Assembly (NCBI GenBank): GCA_023418755.1
Contig: JAEZZE010000351.1
Coordinates: 1 to 13,200 of the forward strand
Source of the DNA: Bacillota bacterium
GTDB lineage: Bacteria; Bacillota; Bacilli; Paenibacillales; Paenibacillaceae
DNA length: 13,200 nucleotides
Reading direction: 5' to 3'
The notes beneath the pieces are model-generated. The model was not told the origin of the DNA. It saw nothing but the letters and a program-made list of their open reading frames with translations, and searched no databases. Made by a program: the position numbers and the translations under genes. This document shows positions 8,001 to 13,200 of the stretch, one piece after another. How positions within the stretch are numbered: the stretch's first letter is position 1; each line of letters opens with the position of its first letter.

Positions 8001-8180
8001 CTTGACGGCCGAACCCTGATCGGGACTCCAATTTTTCAGACTCATCGTTCCTCCGCGCACCTGCGGGGAGGCTTGCGGGTCGCCTTTGTTTCCCAAGAGG
8101 GAGAGAAAAAGGAGCGAGACGAGCGCCAGGCTGATGATGCCGATCGCCGTCGCTCTGCTCAGCGGTGTTTTTCCGGGCAA
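5052..8180 (-). CDS. Hybrid sensor histidine kinase: 7TM-DISM sensor, HisKA/HATPase, receiver, LytS-type second kinase core
   Basis: The 1042-aa protein has a signal-anchor helix (12-30), an extracellular beta-rich domain (about 45-205, with L-D-G-E-W-E-F-Y-W and I-Y-V-N-G-E as in sugar-binding-like folds) and seven hydrophobic helices between about 218 and 425 (7TMR-DISM type). HisKA follows with H455 in S-H-E-L-R-T-P, then HATPase with N574, D601-T-G-I-G-I and G-T-G-L-G-L at 631-636. Next is a receiver (D714-D715, phosphoacceptor D759, T789, K811). Last comes a second, LytS-like core with H850 in Q-I-K-P-H-F-L-Y-N, N943, D976-N-G-C-G and G-I-G-L at 998-1001. All key residues of both cores are present. 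It probably senses an extracellular ligand or envelope state and phosphorylates the regulator encoded next. The start is TTG 8180, with AGGGGG 7 nt upstream (complement of 8188-8193); no better ATG precedes the signal anchor. Confidence 0.93.
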   Translation of the reverse strand: MPGKTPLSRATAIGIISLALVSLLFLSLLGNKGDPQASPQVRGGTMSLKNWSPDQGSAVKLDGEWEFYWNRLLSPEDFRKQGKELTDSAAYMAVPSSWNGQAVNGVKLPVYGEATYRMVLTDLAAPGIYALKKSNIRFSSRIYVNGEELLADGLPDGGDSAYEPGNRPKLNSFYSDGGDVEIVVQAANYDYVNSGFVVPLLFGKDEALTSLQQRTMAREFVILAILGTLALIYVICFIAAAMYTRKDYSLLMLALLCASAGIYHSLMGERSLLLLIPDVSFVTLYKIKDVASVLTCMSAALAFYQLQRSIISFRLTLGVTLVLGTFAILIVFLPINAYTPIQYYVVILYQLLLIWLFIRASYLYVRNEDSRRWKSFLLCMAILPINLYSIDTILFALSFSSTMQFGQFCIIAFNLVMLLLVVLRFFEAYHTINEMKDQLLRLDKIKDDFLSNTSHELRTPLNAIVNISETLLKGVSGPVNGEQAQNLSLVVGSGRRLTHLVNELLDYSKLKHGDLKLNKNRLILKAYVESVMRIHLFLLEGRSTTLVNRVPDDLPLVHADGIRLTQILHNLIGNAVKFCDRGTVEISASVAGDWIEVRVSDTGIGIEPHMQERIFLDYEQGEHASAPQYAGTGLGLSITKRLVELHGGRIGVRSIPGQGATFAFTLPVAPGKSAKSRAEQQAADKPPFSGGDLARQEYPLRIEGERKESILIVDDNALNLQSMINLFKLENQTAVAVNRGESALEAVFSRQEFYLVVLDIAMPDLSGFEVLRRIRERFSPFELPVLMLTARSRSEDIRLAMELGANDFVAKPFESEELMARVGSLSKLKSSVKLARDAEIAFLRSQIKPHFLYNALTAIAELCMTNPRQAEEVTLQLSRYLRSSFDFKHLDAMTTLSDELALVRAYVGIEQARFGARLRVEYEVDADPNLLIPPLIVQPLVENAIRHGVMSNSKGGIVRLLVKGGFGNGVALRIEDNGCGMNPQKLHRVLNPDSAAKGIGLWNISQRLRLLYGTDMRIESREGEGTRIEIDLPGENAIAKGS

Positions 8181-8204
8181 TGTCGCACCCCCTATCTTAT
8201 GGCC

Positions 8205-8233
8205 ATTCTATCAGCTTACACGAATGGAATAAA
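8205..8233 (-). promoter_or_regulatory. Candidate promoter of the kinase/regulator operon
   Basis: On the minus strand TAGAAT (complement of 8205-8210) is a 5/6 -10 box. At 17-bp spacing the -35 position is TTTATT (complement of 8228-8233), a poor match that lies inside one of the 11-bp boxes. Transcription would start near 8198, just upstream of the AGGGGG ribosome binding site. Confidence 0.4.
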
Positions 8234-8299
8234 CAAAATATAAACAAGTTTCGACAAAGGTCGCGTATTATCGGGTCTTGTTTATTCCTTGTTTATTCG
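8226..8299. repeat. Mirror-image pair of tandem 11-bp boxes; candidate operator of the BTAD regulator
   Basis: Left pair, adjacent 11-mers: GGAATAAACAA (8226-8236) and AATATAAACAA (8237-8247). Right pair: TTGTTTATTCC (8278-8288) and TTGTTTATTCG (8289-8299). TTGTTTATTCC is the exact reverse complement of the outermost left box. The shared heptamer TAAACAA/TTGTTTA therefore occurs four times, twice in each orientation, always with a 4-bp spacer within a pair. The pairs are 30 bp apart. Known SARP regulators bind heptamer direct repeats at 11-bp period overlapping the -35 region, and PhoB-type winged helices also use 11-bp period; the nearby regulator has a winged helix plus BTAD. The repeats are seen directly; the binding protein is inferred. 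Confidence 0.7.
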
Positions 8300-8303
8300 G
8301 GGG

Positions 8304-8312
8304 TGCTATGCT
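8304..8312 (+). promoter_or_regulatory. Candidate extended -10 promoter of the giant surface protein gene, lacking a -35 box
   Basis: TG-C-TATGCT (8304-8312) resembles an extended -10 element. The expected -35 position (8284-8289, ATTCCT) has no consensus match and falls inside the right-hand 11-bp boxes. The distal heptamer ends 8 bp before the TG. This layout fits a weak promoter that needs an activator bound over the -35 region. Confidence 0.4.
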
Positions 8313-8314
8313 TG

Positions 8315-8354
8315 TCTCCTATTTTGGAGAATACCGCCGAATCGGGTCGGATTC
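8315..8354 (+). other. Two small hairpins in the leader of the surface protein gene
   Basis: TCTCC (8315-8319) pairs with GGAGA (8326-8330), and GAATC (8339-8343) pairs with GATTC (8350-8354). Both are 5-bp stems with 6-nt loops near the predicted transcript start. They might stabilise the mRNA but could occur by chance; no T-run follows. Confidence 0.2.
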
Positions 8355-8391
8355 TGGAAAGTCGAGAAAATTTGTGGAGGAGGAACAGGAT

Positions 8392-11300
8392 ATGAAAAGT
8401 CGAAAAAAGGCTATGCGTTGGGCAAAAAGGCTGAACATCTTGATCGTATGCGCGATGCTGTGGCTAGTCATTAGCGCAAGTATAGGAAGTATGCCGGTAC
8501 AAGCGGCGGAAGTGTGGAGTCAACAATACGGACGCTTAGAGGCGCAGTTCAGTTCGAAACTGGGGGGATTCGATTCCCCGCGCGACGTGGCGGTAGACGC
8601 TGCGGGGAATATGTATGTGGCGGATGCGGCTAACCATCGTATTCAGAAATGGGATTTAGCCACAAATACGTGGAGCCAGTGGGGGAAGCCGGGAGGGGGC
8701 TTCGAGGCTCGGGGGAGCGAACTGGGCGAGTTTAGCTCTCCCGTAGGAGTGGCGGTGGATGACGCCGGCAACATCTATGTGGCGGATTCGGGGAACTCTC
8801 GCGTTCAAGTCTTTGATCAGGCAACCCAAAGTTGGAAACAGATAGGCCGGACGATCGATTTTGAAGATCCCCAATGGGAGGTCGACGAGTTCTATATCCC
8901 AACGGATGTCGTAGTCGATCGCCATGGGAATCTCTATGTGGCGGATAGGGGCAGCATTAGAATTTTGGATGCCGTAACAAAGGAATGGAGCCAACTGGGC
9001 GAATACTCGGGATACGAACCGGGCCACTTCGGGTCGTTGAACAAAATAGCCGTAGATGGCAGCGGAAATGTGTTCGCGACAGACCAGAACCGCATCCAGA
9101 TGTGGGATAAAGAAAAGGATGAATGGAAGATCTTGGGGGCAACGGAATACCCGTTCATCGAAGGGACGGATCCGGGACTGTTTAAAACAGCCTATGGAAT
9201 AGCGGTTGACGGCTACGGGAGCGTGTACGTAACGGATCAGCGCAACTACCGTATCCAGAAGCTGGATAGAACCTCGGAACAGCCGGAAGAGTGGACATGG
9301 AGTCAATGGGGAATAACCGGAACCCCTGGCGTGCGATTGGGAGAGTTTCATGATCCCGGCGGCATAACGGTGGATCCTGCAGGGAACGTCTATGTGGCCG
9401 ATACTTTTAATAATCGTATCCAGAAGTTGGACGCTGCGACCAATCAGTGGAGCCAGTGGGGGGACCTTCGGGTGTACAGCGGCGTTGACCTGGGGGAGTT
9501 TAACGGGCCTAACGGCATTGCAGTCGATGCCGGAAAGAATATTTATGTTGCGGATCAAAAGAACAATCGCATTCAGATGCTGGATGCGGCGACAAATACG
9601 TGGAGCCAGTGGGGGAAAACCGGCGGGGTTCCGGGAACCGCCGTCCAGGGAACCGGCTTGGGAGAATTCAGCACCCCTTCCGGATTGGCAGTAGACGGGT
9701 TCGGAAACCTATATGTAGCGGATACGTATAACAACCGCATTCAGAAGCTTGAGGCCGGCACGGGCGAGTGGGTAGCGTGGGGAAAATCCGATTATACCGT
9801 AGGGAACGCCGCGGGAGAATTTAATTATCCTAACGGCGTAGCGGTTGATAGTTTAGGAAACGTCTACGTAGCGGACACTTACAACCATCGAATTCAGAAG
9901 ATGGACGTTTCGGGCACTCCAAATACTTGGAGCGTGATTGCCGGGGGTGCTCAAGGAAGCGGCGTGGGCTCGTTCAACTCCCCCAGCGGGTTGACGACAG
10001 ACAAGGCAGGGAATCTATATGTGGCGGATTCAAACAATCATCGCATACAAAAGATGGACGTCAATGGAAACTGGAGCGTGATCGCCGGCGGTTACGGGAG
10101 CGGATTAGGGCAGTTCAGTATGCCAAATGGAATTGCGGTCGATCGCCGCGGAAATGTATACGTGGGGGATACAGGCAACCATCGGGTCCAGAAACTGAAC
10201 GTGGCGCTGGAAGAATGGAAGGAGTGGAAAAAGGCCGGGGGCGGATTCGGTACGGGTCTCGGAGAGTTTATGGCTCCAACCGGAGTAGCGGCGGATAGCA
10301 GCGGCAATGTGTACGTAACCGACTATCAGAACAACCGCTTGCAGAAGATGGACTTCACTCCGGAGAGGCCCGATGCACCGACCGGAGTTACGGCGGTCGC
10401 AGGGAATGGACAGGCAATCGTGAGCTTTACGCCGCCTCGCGACGATGGAGGCGACGACATCACGGAGTATACGGTGACTTCAAGCCCCGAAGGGTTGACA
10501 GCGAAGGGACCATCAGGTCCGCTCACGATTACGGGACTGACGAACGGTACAGCGTACACTTTCACTGTAATTGCTACCAATAGCGTCGGGGACTCTCCGG
10601 AGTCGGCGGCATCGACAAGCGTCACGCCGACTGCTCCAGTCGGAGTACCGGGTGCGCCTTCCGCAGTAAGTGCCGTTGCAGGGAACGGAAAAGCGATGGT
10701 GAACTTTACGCCGCCTGCAGACGATGGGGGCAGCGAGATTACCGAATATAAGGTTATCTCCGAACCGGATGGGATAACGGCGACAGGAACGATCAGTCCG
10801 ATTACGATTACAGGCTTGACGAATGGAACGGCGTATACGTTTAAGGTCATTGCTACAAACAGCGTTGGGGATTCTCCGGAATCGGAGGCATCGACAAGCG
10901 TTACGCCGGTTGCGCCTGCCGGATCGCCGGGGGCGCCGACGAACGTGACTGCCGTCGCGGGGAACGGAGAAGCGACGGTCAGCTTCACTCCGCCAACAAA
11001 TGACGGGGGCCATCCGATCACGGAATATAAGGTCACATCCCATCCGGAAGGAATTACGGCAACGGGGACGAACAGCCCGATCACGATTATTGGCTTGGAG
11101 AACGGCAAGGCATACGCATTTACCGTAGTCGCGGTGAACAGCGCCGGTGACTCTCCGGCATCGGAGGCCTCGTCAAGCGTCACGCCGGCTGCGGAAAACG
11201 GATCGCCGGGAGCACCAACGAACGTGACCGCCGTTGCGGGGAACGCGGAGGCAACGATCAGCTTCGATCCTCCGGAAGACGACGGAGGGAACTGGATCAC

Positions 11301-13200
11301 AGCATATGAAGTCACGTCCCATCCGGGAGGAATTACGAAGACCGGGGGGACCAGCCCGATTACGATTACAGGCTTGACGAACGGTACAAGCTATACGTTT
11401 ACGGTGAAGGCATTCAATGAAGCCGGCAACAGCGCAGCTTCAGTCGCATCCTCGCCGATTGTGCCGAGCGCGCCGGGAGGCGGCCCTGTTCCGGCTCCGG
11501 GCTTTGGCTCGACGCTGTCAGCCCAACCGGGAACGCAATCGGGAACGACAAAGCTGACCGGAGTGACGGCGGGATCGAGCAATCAATTGAAGGTGCTCGT
11601 GACGGCGAGCGGCACGCCGACGCCGAATGTCGGCGATGCGGTGCCAAGCGGAGCGAGCAGCTACACATCTGGCGACGACATCACGGGCGTTGACGCGACA
11701 ACGTACAAGTATATCGCGCTGTACGAAGTGGACGGGAACGGCAAGGTTGTGAAGTTCAGCGAGATTGTTTTGTCTTCCGGCGACATAAACTCGGGCTCGC
11801 CCGGCGGCGGTTCCGCTCTGCCTCCGGTTTTAACGGCGGACAACAGCGATAATGACACGGAACACTCGATTGAACTTACGTTTACGGATGATGCGGCATG
11901 GCGCGGAGCGATTACGGAAGTGAGCGTAAACGGCACGGCGCTGTCCGCTAATGATTATGCAATTGCGGCGGGCAAGCTGACCATTTATGGCGACGTGCTT
12001 AGCGGCGGTACGCATACGATCACGGTTAAGGCGACAGGGTACGCGGATGCCAGCGTGACTCAGAGCATAAATCTGCCGGGGATGCCTGCCAATCCGCAAA
12101 ATCTGGCTGCAACGGCAGGGGACGGTTTCGTAAATCTGACCTGGGACGAGGTTCCGGGCGCAACCTATTGCGTGTATATGTCTGAAACGCCAAATAATAC
12201 CTTTGAAGATGAGGACTGCGAGGATGCAACGAGCGCAACGACTTATCGGATGTCCGGTTTGACGAATGGCACGAAATATTACTTTGTGGTGAAGGCAGTC
12301 AGCGAGGGTAACTTTAGCGCCGCATCCAATGAAGTCGAAGGTATTCCGGCGACGGTGCCGAATGCGCCGACGAACGTGACTGCCGTCGGGGGCAACGGCC
12401 AAGCCACGATCGGATTTACGCCGCCGGCAAACGACGGGGGCAACCCGATCACAGGCTACCAAGTCACGTCCCATCCGGGAGGGATCACGGCAACGGGGAC
12501 AACCAGTCCGATTACGATTACAGGGTTAACGAATGGTACAAGCTATACGTTCACGGTGAAAGCGATCAATTCGGCGGGCAGCAGCGCAGCTTCAGACGCA
12601 TCTACGGCGGTTGTTCCGAGCGCATCCACCGGCGGTAACGGAGGCGATTCCGGAGGCAGTACGGGCAATGGCTCCGGGGGCAACGGAGGAGCTAGCGGAG
12701 GAACGACTTCGCCATCCGGCGACTCGAACGAAGAGGCGGTCATCGTACTGGTGAACGGCAAGGAAGAAAACGCAGGAACGGCAATAACCGGCAAACGCAA
12801 CGAGCAAACCCTGCTGACGATCGCCGTAGATCAGAAGAAGCTGGACGACAAACTGGCCTCCGAGGGCCAAGGCGCCGTCGTGACCATTCCGGTCAAAACG
12901 AAGTCGGATGTGATCATTGGCGAGCTGAACGGCCAGATGGTCAAAAACATGGAGAACAAGGAAGCGGTTCTCGTTCTCCAGACCGACAATGCGACCTATA
13001 CGATTCCGGCGCACGAGATCCATATCGACGCGATCTTCACGCAGCTTGGCAAGCCGGCCAATCTGGCGGACATCAAGGTGAGGATTGAAATTTCCGTCTC
13101 TACGGCAGAGACGATCAAAGTAGCGGAGAACGCAGAGGCGAAAGGCACTTTCTCGCTGGTTATGCCGCCGCTGGAGTTCAACATTACAGCGGTATACGGC
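8392..13200 (+). CDS. Giant secreted NHL-repeat/Fn3 surface protein, probably SLH-anchored (3' end outside window)
   Basis: Frame 1 is open from ATG 8392 to the last base: 1603 codons, no stop codon. GGAGGAGG (8376-8383) lies 8 nt upstream. Residues 1-39 are a signal peptide (basic start, hydrophobic core, cleavage near V-Q-A-A). Residues 59-654 hold twelve NHL-type repeats, each with an A-V-D-x-x-G-N-x-Y-V-A-D-like core and an N-x-R-I-Q-K strand, probably two six-bladed propellers. Four 93-aa Fn3 domains follow (660-1031), then an unassigned domain (1032-1143), an HID/DUF1533-like domain (about 1144-1230, T-F-T-D-D-A-A-W-R), two Fn3 domains (1231-1415), a Gly/Ser/Asn linker (about 1413-1446), and a domain with V-N-G-K, V-T-I-P-V and G-Q-M-V-K-N-M-E-N-K like those preceding SLH domains in Paenibacillus proteins. 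Export and cell-wall attachment are inferred; the ligand is unknown. It is divergent from the kinase operon. Confidence 0.93.
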   Translation, partial: MKSRKKAMRWAKRLNILIVCAMLWLVISASIGSMPVQAAEVWSQQYGRLEAQFSSKLGGFDSPRDVAVDAAGNMYVADAANHRIQKWDLATNTWSQWGKPGGGFEARGSELGEFSSPVGVAVDDAGNIYVADSGNSRVQVFDQATQSWKQIGRTIDFEDPQWEVDEFYIPTDVVVDRHGNLYVADRGSIRILDAVTKEWSQLGEYSGYEPGHFGSLNKIAVDGSGNVFATDQNRIQMWDKEKDEWKILGATEYPFIEGTDPGLFKTAYGIAVDGYGSVYVTDQRNYRIQKLDRTSEQPEEWTWSQWGITGTPGVRLGEFHDPGGITVDPAGNVYVADTFNNRIQKLDAATNQWSQWGDLRVYSGVDLGEFNGPNGIAVDAGKNIYVADQKNNRIQMLDAATNTWSQWGKTGGVPGTAVQGTGLGEFSTPSGLAVDGFGNLYVADTYNNRIQKLEAGTGEWVAWGKSDYTVGNAAGEFNYPNGVAVDSLGNVYVADTYNHRIQKMDVSGTPNTWSVIAGGAQGSGVGSFNSPSGLTTDKAGNLYVADSNNHRIQKMDVNGNWSVIAGGYGSGLGQFSMPNGIAVDRRGNVYVGDTGNHRVQKLNVALEEWKEWKKAGGGFGTGLGEFMAPTGVAADSSGNVYVTDYQNNRLQKMDFTPERPDAPTGVTAVAGNGQAIVSFTPPRDDGGDDITEYTVTSSPEGLTAKGPSGPLTITGLTNGTAYTFTVIATNSVGDSPESAASTSVTPTAPVGVPGAPSAVSAVAGNGKAMVNFTPPADDGGSEITEYKVISEPDGITATGTISPITITGLTNGTAYTFKVIATNSVGDSPESEASTSVTPVAPAGSPGAPTNVTAVAGNGEATVSFTPPTNDGGHPITEYKVTSHPEGITATGTNSPITIIGLENGKAYAFTVVAVNSAGDSPASEASSSVTPAAENGSPGAPTNVTAVAGNAEATISFDPPEDDGGNWITAYEVTSHPGGITKTGGTSPITITGLTNGTSYTFTVKAFNEAGNSAASVASSPIVPSAPGGGPVPAPGFGSTLSAQPGTQSGTTKLTGVTAGSSNQLKVLVTASGTPTPNVGDAVPSGASSYTSGDDITGVDATTYKYIALYEVDGNGKVVKFSEIVLSSGDINSGSPGGGSALPPVLTADNSDNDTEHSIELTFTDDAAWRGAITEVSVNGTALSANDYAIAAGKLTIYGDVLSGGTHTITVKATGYADASVTQSINLPGMPANPQNLAATAGDGFVNLTWDEVPGATYCVYMSETPNNTFEDEDCEDATSATTYRMSGLTNGTKYYFVVKAVSEGNFSAASNEVEGIPATVPNAPTNVTAVGGNGQATIGFTPPANDGGNPITGYQVTSHPGGITATGTTSPITITGLTNGTSYTFTVKAINSAGSSAASDASTAVVPSASTGGNGGDSGGSTGNGSGGNGGASGGTTSPSGDSNEEAVIVLVNGKEENAGTAITGKRNEQTLLTIAVDQKKLDDKLASEGQGAVVTIPVKTKSDVIIGELNGQMVKNMENKEAVLVLQTDNATYTIPAHEIHIDAIFTQLGKPANLADIKVRIEISVSTAETIKVAENAEAKGTFSLVMPPLEFNITAVYG
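8566..10353 (+). repeat. Twelve NHL-type beta-propeller repeats within the surface protein
   Basis: Y-V-A-D-like cores begin at roughly 50-residue intervals from near 8620 to near 10310. Repeats 3 and 4 are the most degenerate (R-G-S-I-R-I-L and F-A-T-D-Q-N-R). Most blades end in a T-W-S-Q-W-G type segment. Blades 1 and 7 share 26 identical bases (8662-8687 and 9592-9617), consistent with duplication of a six-blade unit. NHL propellers usually bind proteins, RNA or sugars, or form lyase-like enzymes; no catalytic residues are evident. Confidence 0.85.
10369..11484 (+). repeat. Four tandem Fn3 domains of exactly 93 codons each
   Basis: Units run 10369-10647, 10648-10926, 10927-11205 and 11206-11484, each 279 bp. 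Each starts with a P-x-A-P motif, carries V-x-A-V-A-G-N and F-x-P-P-x-x-D-G-G, then P-I-T-I-x-G-L-x-N-G (P-L-T-I-T-G-L-T-N-G in the first) and ends in a V-x-P segment. Equal length and shared bases point to recent tandem duplication. Fn3 domains here are probably spacers or sugar- or protein-binding modules. Confidence 0.88.
12358..12636 (+). repeat. Sixth Fn3 domain, a displaced 93-codon copy closest to Fn3 domain 4
   Basis: This unit is again 279 bp and shares S-H-P-G-G-I-T, S-P-I-T-I-T-G-L-T-N-G and S-Y-T-F-T-V-K-A with the domain at 11206-11484, including nearly identical bases around 12508-12555 versus 11353-11400. It is separated from that array by the unassigned, HID-like and fifth Fn3 domains. 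Confidence 0.85.
12628..12735 (+). other. Low-complexity Gly/Ser/Asn linker before the pre-SLH-like domain
   Basis: The segment encodes about 36 residues dominated by Gly, Ser, Asn and Thr (S-T-G-G-N-G-G-D-S-G-G pattern), with no predicted fold. It separates the Fn3 domains from the conserved C-terminal domain and probably acts as a flexible spacer near the cell wall. Confidence 0.75.

Noticed and set aside
8266..8271. TATTAT as a -10 box for the surface gene
   Set aside because: No -35-like sequence lies at 16-18 bp upstream, and the leader would carry the right-hand boxes inside the transcript; the extended -10 at 8304-8312 fits better.
8226..8299. CRISPR-like or mobile-element repeat
   Set aside because: There are only four short units in two orientations, with no spacers, cas genes, transposase or target duplication; an operator explains them better.
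8656..9558. A 300-codon minus-strand frame over the NHL repeats
   Set aside because: It mirrors the NHL codon repeats on the opposite strand and has no ribosome binding site or recognisable domain.
10326..11315. A 329-codon open frame on the minus strand across the Fn3 array
   Set aside because: It is the antisense shadow of repeated Fn3 codons in the plus-strand surface gene; its residues repeat with the same 93-codon period and show no family features.

Overview
The window reads as chromosomal DNA from a spore-forming, GC-rich member of the Paenibacillaceae (Paenibacillus/Cohnella type). The clues are an H-type small acid-soluble spore protein, a Bacillus-style Ku/LigD-polymerase pair, a 7TM-DISM hybrid histidine kinase paired with a receiver-BTAD regulator, and a giant secreted protein whose last visible domain resembles the region that precedes S-layer homology (SLH) domains in Paenibacillus surface proteins. 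The genus call is inference.

Layout. (1) 1-654 (+): the C-terminal half of a cardiolipin synthase, cut by the window edge. (2) 655-2456 (-): ku followed by a stand-alone LigD polymerase-domain gene, a two-gene non-homologous end-joining operon. Its last stop codon abuts the cardiolipin synthase stop codon with no spacer. (3) 2604-2959 (+): a GTG-started 54-aa gene coupled to sspH, divergent from ku, with sequences resembling forespore promoters upstream. (4) 2960-3222: a GC-rich gap with hairpins and a very good sigma-A promoter that drives a short FAD-binding oxidoreductase (3223-3786), which is followed by a clear terminator. (5) 3948-8180 (-): a response regulator gene and a 1042-aa hybrid kinase gene, kinase first, 3 bp apart. 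(6) 8181-8391: an intergenic region holding two tandem pairs of an 11-bp box in mirror orientation. (7) 8392-13200 (+): a secreted protein of at least 1603 aa, running off the end of the window. It has a signal peptide, twelve NHL-type repeats, four 93-aa Fn3 domains, an unassigned domain, an HID-like domain, two more Fn3 domains, a Gly/Ser/Asn linker and the pre-SLH-like domain. It is easy to miss because it has no stop codon inside the window.

The most interesting unit is the divergent block 3948-13200. A membrane kinase with two separate kinase cores and an internal receiver probably signals to a receiver/winged-helix/BTAD activator. The 11-bp spacing of the intergenic boxes is what SARP- and PhoB-type winged-helix proteins use, so the boxes are good candidate operators for this regulator. 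They would control both the kinase operon and the giant surface protein. This is inference from sequence layout and has not been shown.
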